A DNA stretch of 64,000 bases from Rhodobacterales bacterium (lineage in GTDB: Bacteria > Pseudomonadota > Alphaproteobacteria > Rhodobacterales > Rhodobacteraceae): NCBI GenBank assembly GCA_021155205.1, contig JAJNPS010000052.1:198953-262952 (forward strand), written 5' to 3'. Position 1 is the stretch's first letter. Each line of letters starts with the position of its first letter. This document shows, piece by piece, positions 43,584 through 52,291 of this stretch. The notes beneath the pieces were generated by a model. The model did no database searches. It saw nothing but the letters and a program-made list of their open reading frames with translations, and had not been told where the DNA came from. The position numbers and the translations under genes were made by a program.

Positions 43584-43633
43584 GTGATCACGATATTTCA
43601 TCATGTGATCACACCACTTATTTACGTGATCAC
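43584..43633 (+). promoter_or_regulatory. Three GTGATCAC operators at strict 21-bp spacing upstream of sucC
   Basis: The exact palindrome occurs at 43584-43591, 43605-43612 and 43626-43633. Start-to-start distances are 21 and 21 bp, placing all three on one face of the helix. The last site is followed by GCATAGTGTTTTT then CCTGTTATTCTAT, which may include the -10 box; the sucC ATG is 112 bp further. The same motif and spacing occur upstream of sdhC. Confidence 0.75.
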
Positions 43634-43744
43634 GCATAGTGTTTTTCCTGTTATTCTATCGAATTGCAGTGGAATCCTGCTCGGCGCGGGGCCAGTTTCC
43701 TGCCATTGCTTCGCCGATTGATCCACAGGTCCGGAACCGCGCCC

Positions 43745-44938
<1,194 letters not shown>

Positions 44939-45038
44939 GCTTGTATTGGCGTGAATACGCTTTCGGCCGATATTGATACTGTCGTCCAAGCAAGAGTGGA
45001 GTCGGTCCTTGAAACTTGTGCCTAGTGAGGAGCCTCGG

Positions 45039-45818
45039 GTGAAAGCGCCTCGCACTGATGCGATGGTGTCGGATGCCTTCATCAATTACATGCATATGCG
45101 GACAGAGCTTTCGGCCTTCGTAGAGTTTTACCACAAGATGGCGAAGCAAGCTATTTCACGCGATGACAGTCAAATAGATGAAGCACTGTACGAGGAATAC
45201 CGTGGCCATTCAGCGTTCTTCCTTGAAAATTATATAACTCGAATCTCAGATTTATTCGACCTATATATTGAACATTTAGTTTACTGCGTCTGTGTGAAAA
45301 AACGAGACTTCCTGCCTGAGCGCGCTTACGAGAAAGCTAGATCAAGATTGGCAACCATGGGCTTAAGGCGGCCTACTGAAGACGAAACTGTATTCGAAGC
45401 TTCGATTCAGTTTGGGCAGAGAGATAGAAATGAAGTTGCCAAACACTTTGTGAATTCAGTTGGGTTTGATATACCTGCAAAGTTAGGCTCGCTCTGGACG
45501 GATGCTCTATTGTGTAAGAAAATCCGAAACTTGATAGTACATAGAGCCTCAATTATGGATGAACGATTTGTTGAATATGCAGACGGCAAAGACTGCCCAT
45601 TTCCAGTAGCTGTCGGAGAACATCTTATCATGCCCGAAGCGTGGATACTTAATCTCGCTGTGAAGGTTGATAGCTGCATCATTCTAATCGATGGAGCGAT
45701 TAGTGACCACGTTGCAGTAGAAAAACGCAGCAGGTATGGGCACTTCTGGTTTCCTCGTTCAGTATGGTCAAATCCGGTTAAGAATACCACTAAGAACGAA
45801 ATGCACGGGAAACGATAG
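45039..45818 (+). CDS. AT-rich orphan protein with HEPN-like R-N-x3-H motif, inserted in the suc operon
   Basis: This helical protein of about 259 residues matches no family I can name with certainty. KKIRNLIVHRAS (coding 45516-45551, Arg163 to His168) fits the R-x4-H ribonuclease motif of HEPN domains, and the N-terminal half is long amphipathic helices with many Glu, Arg and Tyr. Counting bases 45181-45300 gives 44 G or C of 120, about 37 percent, against well over 60 percent in flanking genes, indicating recent transfer. GAGGAG with a 6-base spacer supports the GTG at 45039; in-frame TTG codons at 45009 and 44973 are alternatives. It would be transcribed with sucCD. A toxin or defence role is inference. 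Confidence 0.7.
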   Translation: MKAPRTDAMVSDAFINYMHMRTELSAFVEFYHKMAKQAISRDDSQIDEALYEEYRGHSAFFLENYITRISDLFDLYIEHLVYCVCVKKRDFLPERAYEKARSRLATMGLRRPTEDETVFEASIQFGQRDRNEVAKHFVNSVGFDIPAKLGSLWTDALLCKKIRNLIVHRASIMDERFVEYADGKDCPFPVAVGEHLIMPEAWILNLAVKVDSCIILIDGAISDHVAVEKRSRYGHFWFPRSVWSNPVKNTTKNEMHGKR

Positions 45819-45881
45819 CGTCGGTGGCTATCAATGAGTCCATCTGCGTCAACTTCCAGCAACTATAGAGAGCCCCGCCCC

Positions 45882-46058
45882 ATGCGCCCATTCCTCGCCC
45901 TTATCCCCTTCGCCCTCCTCGCCGCCTGCGCCCAGCCCGATACCAAGTTCAACGCCCCCGAACGCACCGACGCCGAACTTTGCGCCGATCAGGCCGCTGC
46001 AGCGACCGCAGGCCGTACCGACGGCACCCCGATCACCATCACCTGTCCTGCCGAATAA
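45882..46058 (+). CDS. Small lipoprotein between sucC and sucD
   Basis: The 58-residue protein starts MRPFLALIPFALLAAC, a signal sequence with lipobox, then a short Ala-rich mature part with two cysteines (AELCADQ, TITCPAE) that could pair. GC content and codon use match the genome, unlike the preceding gene, so it probably belongs to the native operon. Its function is unknown. sucD begins 28 bp later. Confidence 0.6.
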   Translation: MRPFLALIPFALLAACAQPDTKFNAPERTDAELCADQAAAATAGRTDGTPITITCPAE

Positions 46059-46086
46059 CCCGACCGATCCCCTTTAGGAGGCCCCG

Positions 46087-46971
46087 ATGGCCGTTCTCGT
46101 CAACTCTGCCACGCGCCTGATTTGCCAGGGCTTTACCGGCAGCCAAGGCACGTTCCACTCCGAACAGGCCATCGCCTATGGCACCAAGATGGTCGGCGGC
46201 GTGACGCCCGGCAAAGGCGGGACCACGCATCTGGACCTGCCGGTCTTTGACTCCGTTCACGATGCGATTGCGAAAACCGGGGCGAATGCGACGGTGATCT
46301 ACGTGCCGCCACCCTTTGCCGCCGACAGCATCCTTGAGGCGATCGACGCCGAAATGCCGTTGATCGTCTGCATCACCGAAGGCATCCCGGTCCTCGACAT
46401 GATGCGCGTCAAACGCGCGCTCCAAGGGTCGAAATCGCGGCTGATCGGCCCGAACTGCCCCGGCGTCATGACCCCTGGCGAATGCAAGATCGGCATCATG
46501 CCGGGCAGCATCTTCTCGCGCGGGTCGGTCGGGGTCGTTTCCCGCTCCGGCACCCTGACCTATGAGGCGGTCAAGCAAACCACCGATGTGGGCCTTGGCC
46601 AGTCCAGCGCCGTCGGCATCGGCGGCGACCCGATCAAGGGCAGCGAGCATATCGACATCCTGGAGATGTTCCTGGCTGATCCCGACACCCATTCCATCAT
46701 CATGATTGGCGAAATCGGCGGGGCCGCCGAGGAAGACGCAGCGCAGTTCCTGGCGGATGAGAAGAAACGCGGTCGCTGGAAACCCACCGCCGGCTTCATC
46801 GCCGGGCGCACGGCCCCTCCCGGTCGTCGGATGGGCCATGCCGGTGCCATCGTCGCCGGTGGCAAGGGCGACGCGGGGTCCAAGATAGAGGCGATGAAGC
46901 TGGCCGGGATCGTTGTCGCCGACAGTCCGGCGGGACTGGGTGAGGCCGTCCTCAAAGCCATCGGACAGTAA
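46087..46971 (+). CDS. sucD: Succinyl-CoA synthetase alpha subunit
   Basis: The 294-residue CoA-binding subunit has an N-terminal Rossmann fold (RLICQGFTGSQGTFHSEQA), CITEGIPVLDM, IGPNCPGVMTPGE and the phosphohistidine block near GRRMGHAGAIVAGGKG. It converts succinyl-CoA to succinate with formation of ATP. TTTAGGAGGCCCCG precedes the ATG. Palindromic repeat C lies immediately after the stop codon, before sucA. Confidence 0.97.
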   Translation: MAVLVNSATRLICQGFTGSQGTFHSEQAIAYGTKMVGGVTPGKGGTTHLDLPVFDSVHDAIAKTGANATVIYVPPPFAADSILEAIDAEMPLIVCITEGIPVLDMMRVKRALQGSKSRLIGPNCPGVMTPGECKIGIMPGSIFSRGSVGVVSRSGTLTYEAVKQTTDVGLGQSSAVGIGGDPIKGSEHIDILEMFLADPDTHSIIMIGEIGGAAEEDAAQFLADEKKRGRWKPTAGFIAGRTAPPGRRMGHAGAIVAGGKGDAGSKIEAMKLAGIVVADSPAGLGEAVLKAIGQ

Positions 46972-46975
46972 ATCC

Positions 46976-47031
46976 GTAGGGCGGGGTTCACCCCGCCGTT
47001 GTTCCCCATGGCGGGCTGAACCCCGCCCTAC
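46976..47031. repeat. GC-rich palindromic intergenic repeat, copy C (sucD-sucA)
   Basis: GTAGGGCGGGGTTCACCCCG and GGCTGAACCCCGCCCTAC form an almost perfect dyad of 56 bases, filling the gap between the sucD stop codon and the sucA ribosome site. Same family as copies A and B. It could attenuate or process the mRNA, changing SucCD versus SucAB output. Confidence 0.7.
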
Positions 47032-47044
47032 AAGGAAACGCGAT

Positions 47045-50008
47045 ATGACCGAACAATCCCCGACCGCCGCCTTCACCGCCTCGTCCTTCCTCGACGGGGC
47101 CAACGCCGATTACGTGGACCAGTTGCAGGCCCGCTATGCCGCCGATCCGAACACCGTCGACGCCACATGGGCCGAGTTCTTCCGTGCCCTCGGCGACAGT
47201 GAACTTGACGCCAAGCGCGCCGCCACTGGTCCTAGCTGGGCCCGCACGGACTGGCCGCCGCACCCCGTAGATGACCTGACCGCCGCCCTGACCGGCGAAT
47301 GGGCGACGCCGCCCGCCGCCAAGGATGCCCGCGCTGCAGGCGACAAGATCGCCGCCAAGGCTGCCGAAATGGGCACCCCGGTCACCGACGACCAGATCAA
47401 GCGCGCGGTGCTCGACAGCATCCGCGCCATCATGATCATCCGCGCCTACCGGATCCGGGGCCACCTTGCCGCCGACCTCGACCCCCTCGGGCTGACGGAC
47501 ACCAGGCACCACCCGGAGCTTGACCCCGCCTCCTACGGGTTTGCCGAAGGCGACATGGACCGCCCGATCTTCATCGACAATGTCCTCGGCCTGACGCACG
47601 CCTCGATGCGCGAGATCATCGACATCGTCAAGCGCACCTATTGCGGCACCTTTGCGCTGCAATACATGCACATTTCCGACCCCGAACAGGCCGCCTGGCT
47701 GAAAGAGCGGATCGAAGGCTACGGCAAGGAAATCCAGTTCACGCGTGAGGGGCGCAAGGCGATCCTGAACAAACTGGTCGAGGCCGAGGGCTATGAAAAG
47801 TTCCTCCATGTCAAATACATGGGCACCAAGAGGTTCGGTCTCGACGGCGGGGAATCCCTGATCCCCGCGATGGAGCAGATCATCAAGCGCGGTGGCGCCT
47901 TGGGCGTGAAGGAAATCGTCATCGGCATGCCCCACCGGGGCCGCCTGTCGGTTCTGGCAAACGTGATGATGAAGCCCTATCGCGCGATCTTCCACGAATT
48001 TCAGGGTGGCAGCTACAAGCCCGACGAGGTTGATGGTTCGGGCGACGTCAAATACCACCTTGGCGCGTCGTCCGACCGCGATTTCGACGGCAACATCGTC
48101 CACCTCAGCCTGACGGCGAACCCCAGCCATCTTGAGGCGGTCAACCCCGTCGTCCTGGGGAAAGTCCGCGCCAAGCAGGACCAGAACAACGACCCCGAGC
48201 GTGGCACGGTGATGCCGATCCTGCTGCACGGCGATGCGGCCTTTGCGGGTCAGGGCGTGGTGGCCGAATGCTTTGGCCTGTCGGGCCTGCGCGGCCACAG
48301 GACCGGGGGTACGATCCACATCATCGTCAACAACCAGATCGGCTTTACCACCGCCCCCTCGTTCAGCCGCAGCAGCCCCTATCCGACCGACATCGCCCTG
48401 ATGGTCGAGGCGCCGATTTTCCACGTCAACGGTGACGACCCCGAGGCTGTGGTCCATGCCGCCCGCGTGGCGACGGAGTACCGGCAGAAATTCCACAAGG
48501 ATGTGGTGCTGGACATTTTCTGCTATCGCCGGTTCGGCCACAACGAGGGGGATGAACCGATGTTCACAAACCCCGCGATGTACACCCGCATCCGCAAGCA
48601 GAAAACCACGCTGCAGATCTACACCGAACGCCTGGTAAAGGACGGCCTGATCCCCGAAGGCGAGATCGAGGATATGAAGGCCGCCTTCCAGGCCCGCCTG
48701 AACGAGGAATTCGAAGTCGGCAAGAATTTCAAGCCGAACAAGGCCGACTGGCTGGATGGTCGCTGGAAGAACATGGCGACCAAGGACCTCAACAGCTATC
48801 AACGGGGGGAGACCTGGATCAAGGCCGAAACCTTGGCCGAGGTCGGCGCCGCCCTGACCCGCGTGCCCGACGGGTTCGACCTCCACAAGACCATCGCCCG
48901 CCAGCTTGATGCGAAAAAGGAAATGTTCAAGACCGGCAAGGGCTTCGACTGGGCCACCGCCGAAGCCCTGGCCTTCGGCAGCCTTGTCACCGAAGGCTTC
49001 CCCGTTCGCCTGTCGGGCCAGGACTGCACCCGTGGCACGTTCAGCCAGCGCCATTCGGCGTTTGTCGACCAGACGACCGAAGAACGCCACTACCCCCTGA
49101 ACCACATCCGCCCCGGCCAGTCCCGGTTTGAGGTCATCGATTCCATGCTGTCGGAATACGCCGTCCTTGGGTTTGAATACGGTTATTCACTTTCCGAACC
49201 CAACGCCCTGGTGATGTGGGAGGCGCAGTTCGGCGATTTCGCCAACGGCGCGCAGATCATGTTCGACCAGTTCGTCTGTTCGGGTGAAAGCAAGTGGCTG
49301 CGCATGTCGGGCCTCGTCTGCCTTCTGCCCCATGGCTATGAAGGCCAGGGGCCGGAACATTCCAGTGCCCGGCTCGAACGGTTCCTGCAGAATTCGGCCG
49401 AGGACAACTGGATCGTTGCCAACTGCTCCACGCCTGCGAACTATTTTCACATCCTGCGCCGCCAGTTGCACCGCACCTACCGCAAGCCTTTGATTCTGAT
49501 GACGCCGAAGTCGCTCCTCCGTCATCCGATGTGCATCTCCAGCGCGGCAGATTTCACCGACGGTTCCACCTTCCACCGCGTCCTGTGGGACGATGCGCAA
49601 AAAGGCAACTCGACGACGAACCTGAAACCGGATGCCCAGATCCGGCGCGTGGTCCTGTGTTCCGGCAAGGTCTACTTCGACCTGCTGGCCGAACGCGACG
49701 CGCGCGGCATCGACGATGTCTACCTGTTGCGCGTCGAGCAGTTGTATCCCGTGCCGACGCTCTCGCTTGCGCAGGAACTCGGGCGCTTTTCCGCGGCCGA
49801 TGTGGTCTGGTGCCAGGAAGAGCCTAAGAACCAGGGGGCCTGGTCCTTCGTTGAGCCATATCTTGAACAGATACTCACAAAACTTCGCGGGCACGAAACG
49901 CGCACGACCTTCATGGGCCGCAAGCCTTCGGCATCGCCCGCGACGGGTCTTGCCTCCCGTCACAAAGCTGAACAGACAGCCCTCGTCAACGACGCGCTGA
50001 CGATCTGA
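47045..50008 (+). CDS. sucA: 2-oxoglutarate dehydrogenase E1 component
   Basis: The 987-residue thiamine diphosphate enzyme decarboxylates 2-oxoglutarate. The N-terminal FLDGANADYVDQLQARYAADP is typical of E1o. The active-site region has GMPHRGRLSVLANV, the TPP motif GDAAFAGQGVVAECFGLS to VNNQIGFTT, and the C-terminal SGKVYFDLLAERD and EEPKNQGAWSFVEPYLE. The ATG at 47045 has AAGGAAACG upstream. sucB follows 10 bp later. Confidence 0.97.
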   Translation: MTEQSPTAAFTASSFLDGANADYVDQLQARYAADPNTVDATWAEFFRALGDSELDAKRAATGPSWARTDWPPHPVDDLTAALTGEWATPPAAKDARAAGDKIAAKAAEMGTPVTDDQIKRAVLDSIRAIMIIRAYRIRGHLAADLDPLGLTDTRHHPELDPASYGFAEGDMDRPIFIDNVLGLTHASMREIIDIVKRTYCGTFALQYMHISDPEQAAWLKERIEGYGKEIQFTREGRKAILNKLVEAEGYEKFLHVKYMGTKRFGLDGGESLIPAMEQIIKRGGALGVKEIVIGMPHRGRLSVLANVMMKPYRAIFHEFQGGSYKPDEVDGSGDVKYHLGASSDRDFDGNIVHLSLTANPSHLEAVNPVVLGKVRAKQDQNNDPERGTVMPILLHGDAAFAGQGVVAECFGLSGLRGHRTGGTIHIIVNNQIGFTTAPSFSRSSPYPTDIALMVEAPIFHVNGDDPEAVVHAARVATEYRQKFHKDVVLDIFCYRRFGHNEGDEPMFTNPAMYTRIRKQKTTLQIYTERLVKDGLIPEGEIEDMKAAFQARLNEEFEVGKNFKPNKADWLDGRWKNMATKDLNSYQRGETWIKAETLAEVGAALTRVPDGFDLHKTIARQLDAKKEMFKTGKGFDWATAEALAFGSLVTEGFPVRLSGQDCTRGTFSQRHSAFVDQTTEERHYPLNHIRPGQSRFEVIDSMLSEYAVLGFEYGYSLSEPNALVMWEAQFGDFANGAQIMFDQFVCSGESKWLRMSGLVCLLPHGYEGQGPEHSSARLERFLQNSAEDNWIVANCSTPANYFHILRRQLHRTYRKPLILMTPKSLLRHPMCISSAADFTDGSTFHRVLWDDAQKGNSTTNLKPDAQIRRVVLCSGKVYFDLLAERDARGIDDVYLLRVEQLYPVPTLSLAQELGRFSAADVVWCQEEPKNQGAWSFVEPYLEQILTKLRGHETRTTFMGRKPSASPATGLASRHKAEQTALVNDALTI

Positions 50009-50018
50009 GGAGAAGAAC

Positions 50019-51230
50019 ATGACCGATGTAATGGTGCCCGCCCTTGGGGAATCCGTGTCCGAGGCCACCGTATCGACCTGGTTCAAGAAACCCGGCGACG
50101 CGGTGAAACAGGACGAAATGCTGTGCGAGCTGGAAACCGACAAGGTCTCGGTGGAGGTGCCCAGCCCCGTAACGGGCGTTCTGGCCGAAATCCTCGCGCC
50201 CGAGGGCACGACTGTCGCCGCCAATGCACGGCTGGCCATCGTGACCGAAGGGGCCGCAGCCCCCGCAAGACCGGCCCCGGCTGCCGCCGCTGCCGCTGCA
50301 CCAGTTGCCGCCCCTGCGAAATCCACCGAAGACGCCCCGTCCGCCAGGAAAGCCATGGCCGAAGCCGGCCTCTCCCCCGATCAGGTCCAGGGCACTGGCC
50401 GCGACGGCCGCATCATGAAGGACGACGTCGCCCGCGCCGTCGCAGGTGCCCCCGGAGCCGCAGCAGCCGGTGTCACCCCGGCGCCTGCCCCCGCCGCCCT
50501 CCCGCGTGCGCCGGTCCCCGCCGATGACGCCGCGCGCGAGGAACGGGTCAAGATGACGCGCCTGCGCGCGACCATCGCCCGCCGTCTCAAAGACGCCCAG
50601 AACACCGCCGCAATGCTGACTACCTATAACGAGGTGGACATGTCCGGCATCATGGGATTGCGAAACGAATACAAAGACATGTTCGAGAAAAAGCACGGTG
50701 TGAAACTGGGTTTCATGTCGTTCTTCGTCAAGGCCTGCATCCACGCCCTGAAGGAAGTGCCCGAGGTCAATGCCGAAATCGACGGCCAGGACGTCGTCTA
50801 CAAGAACTACGTCCACATGGGTGTCGCCGTCGGCACTTCAAATGGCCTCGTCGTCCCGGTCGTGCGCGACGCCGACCAGATGGGCTTTGCCGCCATAGAG
50901 AAAAAGATCGCTGAACTGGGCCTGCGCGCGCGCGACGGCAAGCTGTCGATGGCCGAAATGCAGGGCGGGTCCTTCACCATTTCCAACGGCGGCGTCTACG
51001 GCAGCCTCATGTCCTCGCCGATCCTGAATCCGCCGCAGTCTGGCATCCTTGGCATGCACAAGATTCAGGACCGCCCCGTGGTGGTGGCGGGCCAGATCGT
51101 CATCCGCCCGATGATGTACCTTGCGCTCAGCTACGATCACCGGATCGTCGACGGCAAGGGGGCGGTGACGTTCCTCGTGCGGGTGAAAGAGGCGCTGGAA
51201 GATCCGCGCCGGTTATTGATGGACTTGTGA
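50019..51230 (+). CDS. sucB: Dihydrolipoamide succinyltransferase (E2)
   Basis: The 403-residue protein has one lipoyl domain with Lys42 in ELETDKVSVEVPSP, an Ala/Pro-rich flexible linker (around residues 78-105), a peripheral E3-binding domain (SARKAMAEAGLSPDQVQGTGRDGRIMK) and the catalytic domain with SYDHRIVDGKGAV carrying the active-site His. It transfers succinyl groups to CoA. AGGAGAAGAAC precedes the ATG. In related genomes MAPEG and lpd follow; here the next gene is a convergent glycosyltransferase. Confidence 0.96.
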   Translation: MTDVMVPALGESVSEATVSTWFKKPGDAVKQDEMLCELETDKVSVEVPSPVTGVLAEILAPEGTTVAANARLAIVTEGAAAPARPAPAAAAAAAPVAAPAKSTEDAPSARKAMAEAGLSPDQVQGTGRDGRIMKDDVARAVAGAPGAAAAGVTPAPAPAALPRAPVPADDAAREERVKMTRLRATIARRLKDAQNTAAMLTTYNEVDMSGIMGLRNEYKDMFEKKHGVKLGFMSFFVKACIHALKEVPEVNAEIDGQDVVYKNYVHMGVAVGTSNGLVVPVVRDADQMGFAAIEKKIAELGLRARDGKLSMAEMQGGSFTISNGGVYGSLMSSPILNPPQSGILGMHKIQDRPVVVAGQIVIRPMMYLALSYDHRIVDGKGAVTFLVRVKEALEDPRRLLMDL

Positions 51231-51301
51231 TGCGCGTTGCGATCACCTGATTCTTATCGGGATCTTGGGGTTTGCAATTGTACCGCAAGGCCCTTGGTTT
51301 T

Positions 51302-52291
51302 CTAGCCTTTCAAGGACAGTGCTGATCTTGCCGCCGGGGATGCGTAAAGGAAACCGTCGCGCAGCAGGGCATCCGTCCCTGCCCATTCCTGTGGCGAGGG
51401 GATCGTGATCTGGAATCCCGGTCTTGATGCTGTTTCAAGACGCTGGCGATCCTCGCCATGACCCCATGTCCCTGCCGCCAACGAAGCACGGTCGCGGGCC
51501 TGCCAGTCGCCCGCGAACATGTAGCGGCGGATCGCGATGGTCACGTCGGCGACCGTCACATTGCCCGCGCAATGGGGGTGCGACATCAGTTCGATGCTGG
51601 CGAGGTTGCGCACAAGGATGTGCTTGGTCAGCACCGGATCTTCGGCAAAGACCAGCTTGCGCAGGCCACCCGCCAGCATCTGCACCCCCGGATCGGGGGC
51701 CGGATTGTTGCGGGTGAACCAGTCCAGGTGAAACGACGGGTCGCCGTAAGGCACCCGTTCAAGGCCGCCTTGCGTGTAGCGGCTGGTAGTGCGCGCATCG
51801 GCATAGGTTGCACCGACCCCTGTCGGCGCCATGTCGAGATCCTGGCCAAGGACGGCCGTGAAGCCCTGCGCGTTGGCATAGCGCAGCAGCAGGGACAGGG
51901 CTGCAGGTGGTTCGGCCATCTCGTCCGGATCGGCAAAAAGCACCCAGCCCCCCTCCAGGACGCGCCTCGCGGCGGTGGTACGAAGCGCGCTTTCATGGTC
52001 CATCAGGGGCAGGTCGCTGGATAACAGCGTGACCCTTGGATGGGCTGTTGCGATGGCGGCGGTGCGGTCATCCGACCCGGCGTCGATCACGACCGCATGG
52101 ACAGCGCCCAGCGCAAAGTGGTGGTCAAGGCAGTCTCGCAGGAACCAGCCCGCATTCCGCGCCAGGATGACGACGCCCGCCGCGTCATCGGCAAGGCGGA
52201 CCTGCTGCGGCCCGCTGACGTGGCGCAGGCCGGTCGCCAGCTTGCGCGCGGACAGATAGGTTTGCACCCGTCGCCTGATGCGACCGATCAC
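51302..52291 (-). CDS. Glycosyltransferase family 2 protein
   Basis: The 329-residue protein has a GT-A core: VVILARNAGWFLRDCLDHHFALGAVHAVVIDAGSDDRT and the DxD-type FADPDEMAEP near residue 125. The C-terminal half (HLDWFTRNNPAPDPG, LMSHPHCAGN) is unlike classic GT2 acceptor domains, so substrate is unknown. Start is GTG at 52291, overlapping the dxs stop codon (GTGA), making it the last gene of the HDAC-xseB-ispA-dxs operon. Confidence 0.75.
   Translation of the reverse strand: MIGRIRRRVQTYLSARKLATGLRHVSGPQQVRLADDAAGVVILARNAGWFLRDCLDHHFALGAVHAVVIDAGSDDRTAAIATAHPRVTLLSSDLPLMDHESALRTTAARRVLEGGWVLFADPDEMAEPPAALSLLLRYANAQGFTAVLGQDLDMAPTGVGATYADARTTSRYTQGGLERVPYGDPSFHLDWFTRNNPAPDPGVQMLAGGLRKLVFAEDPVLTKHILVRNLASIELMSHPHCAGNVTVADVTIAIRRYMFAGDWQARDRASLAAGTWGHGEDRQRLETASRPGFQITIPSPQEWAGTDALLRDGFLYASPAARSALSLKG

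Noticed and set aside
46988..49105. 705-residue minus-strand open frame antisense to sucA
   Set aside because: It is a long GC-driven shadow of sucA with no family features.
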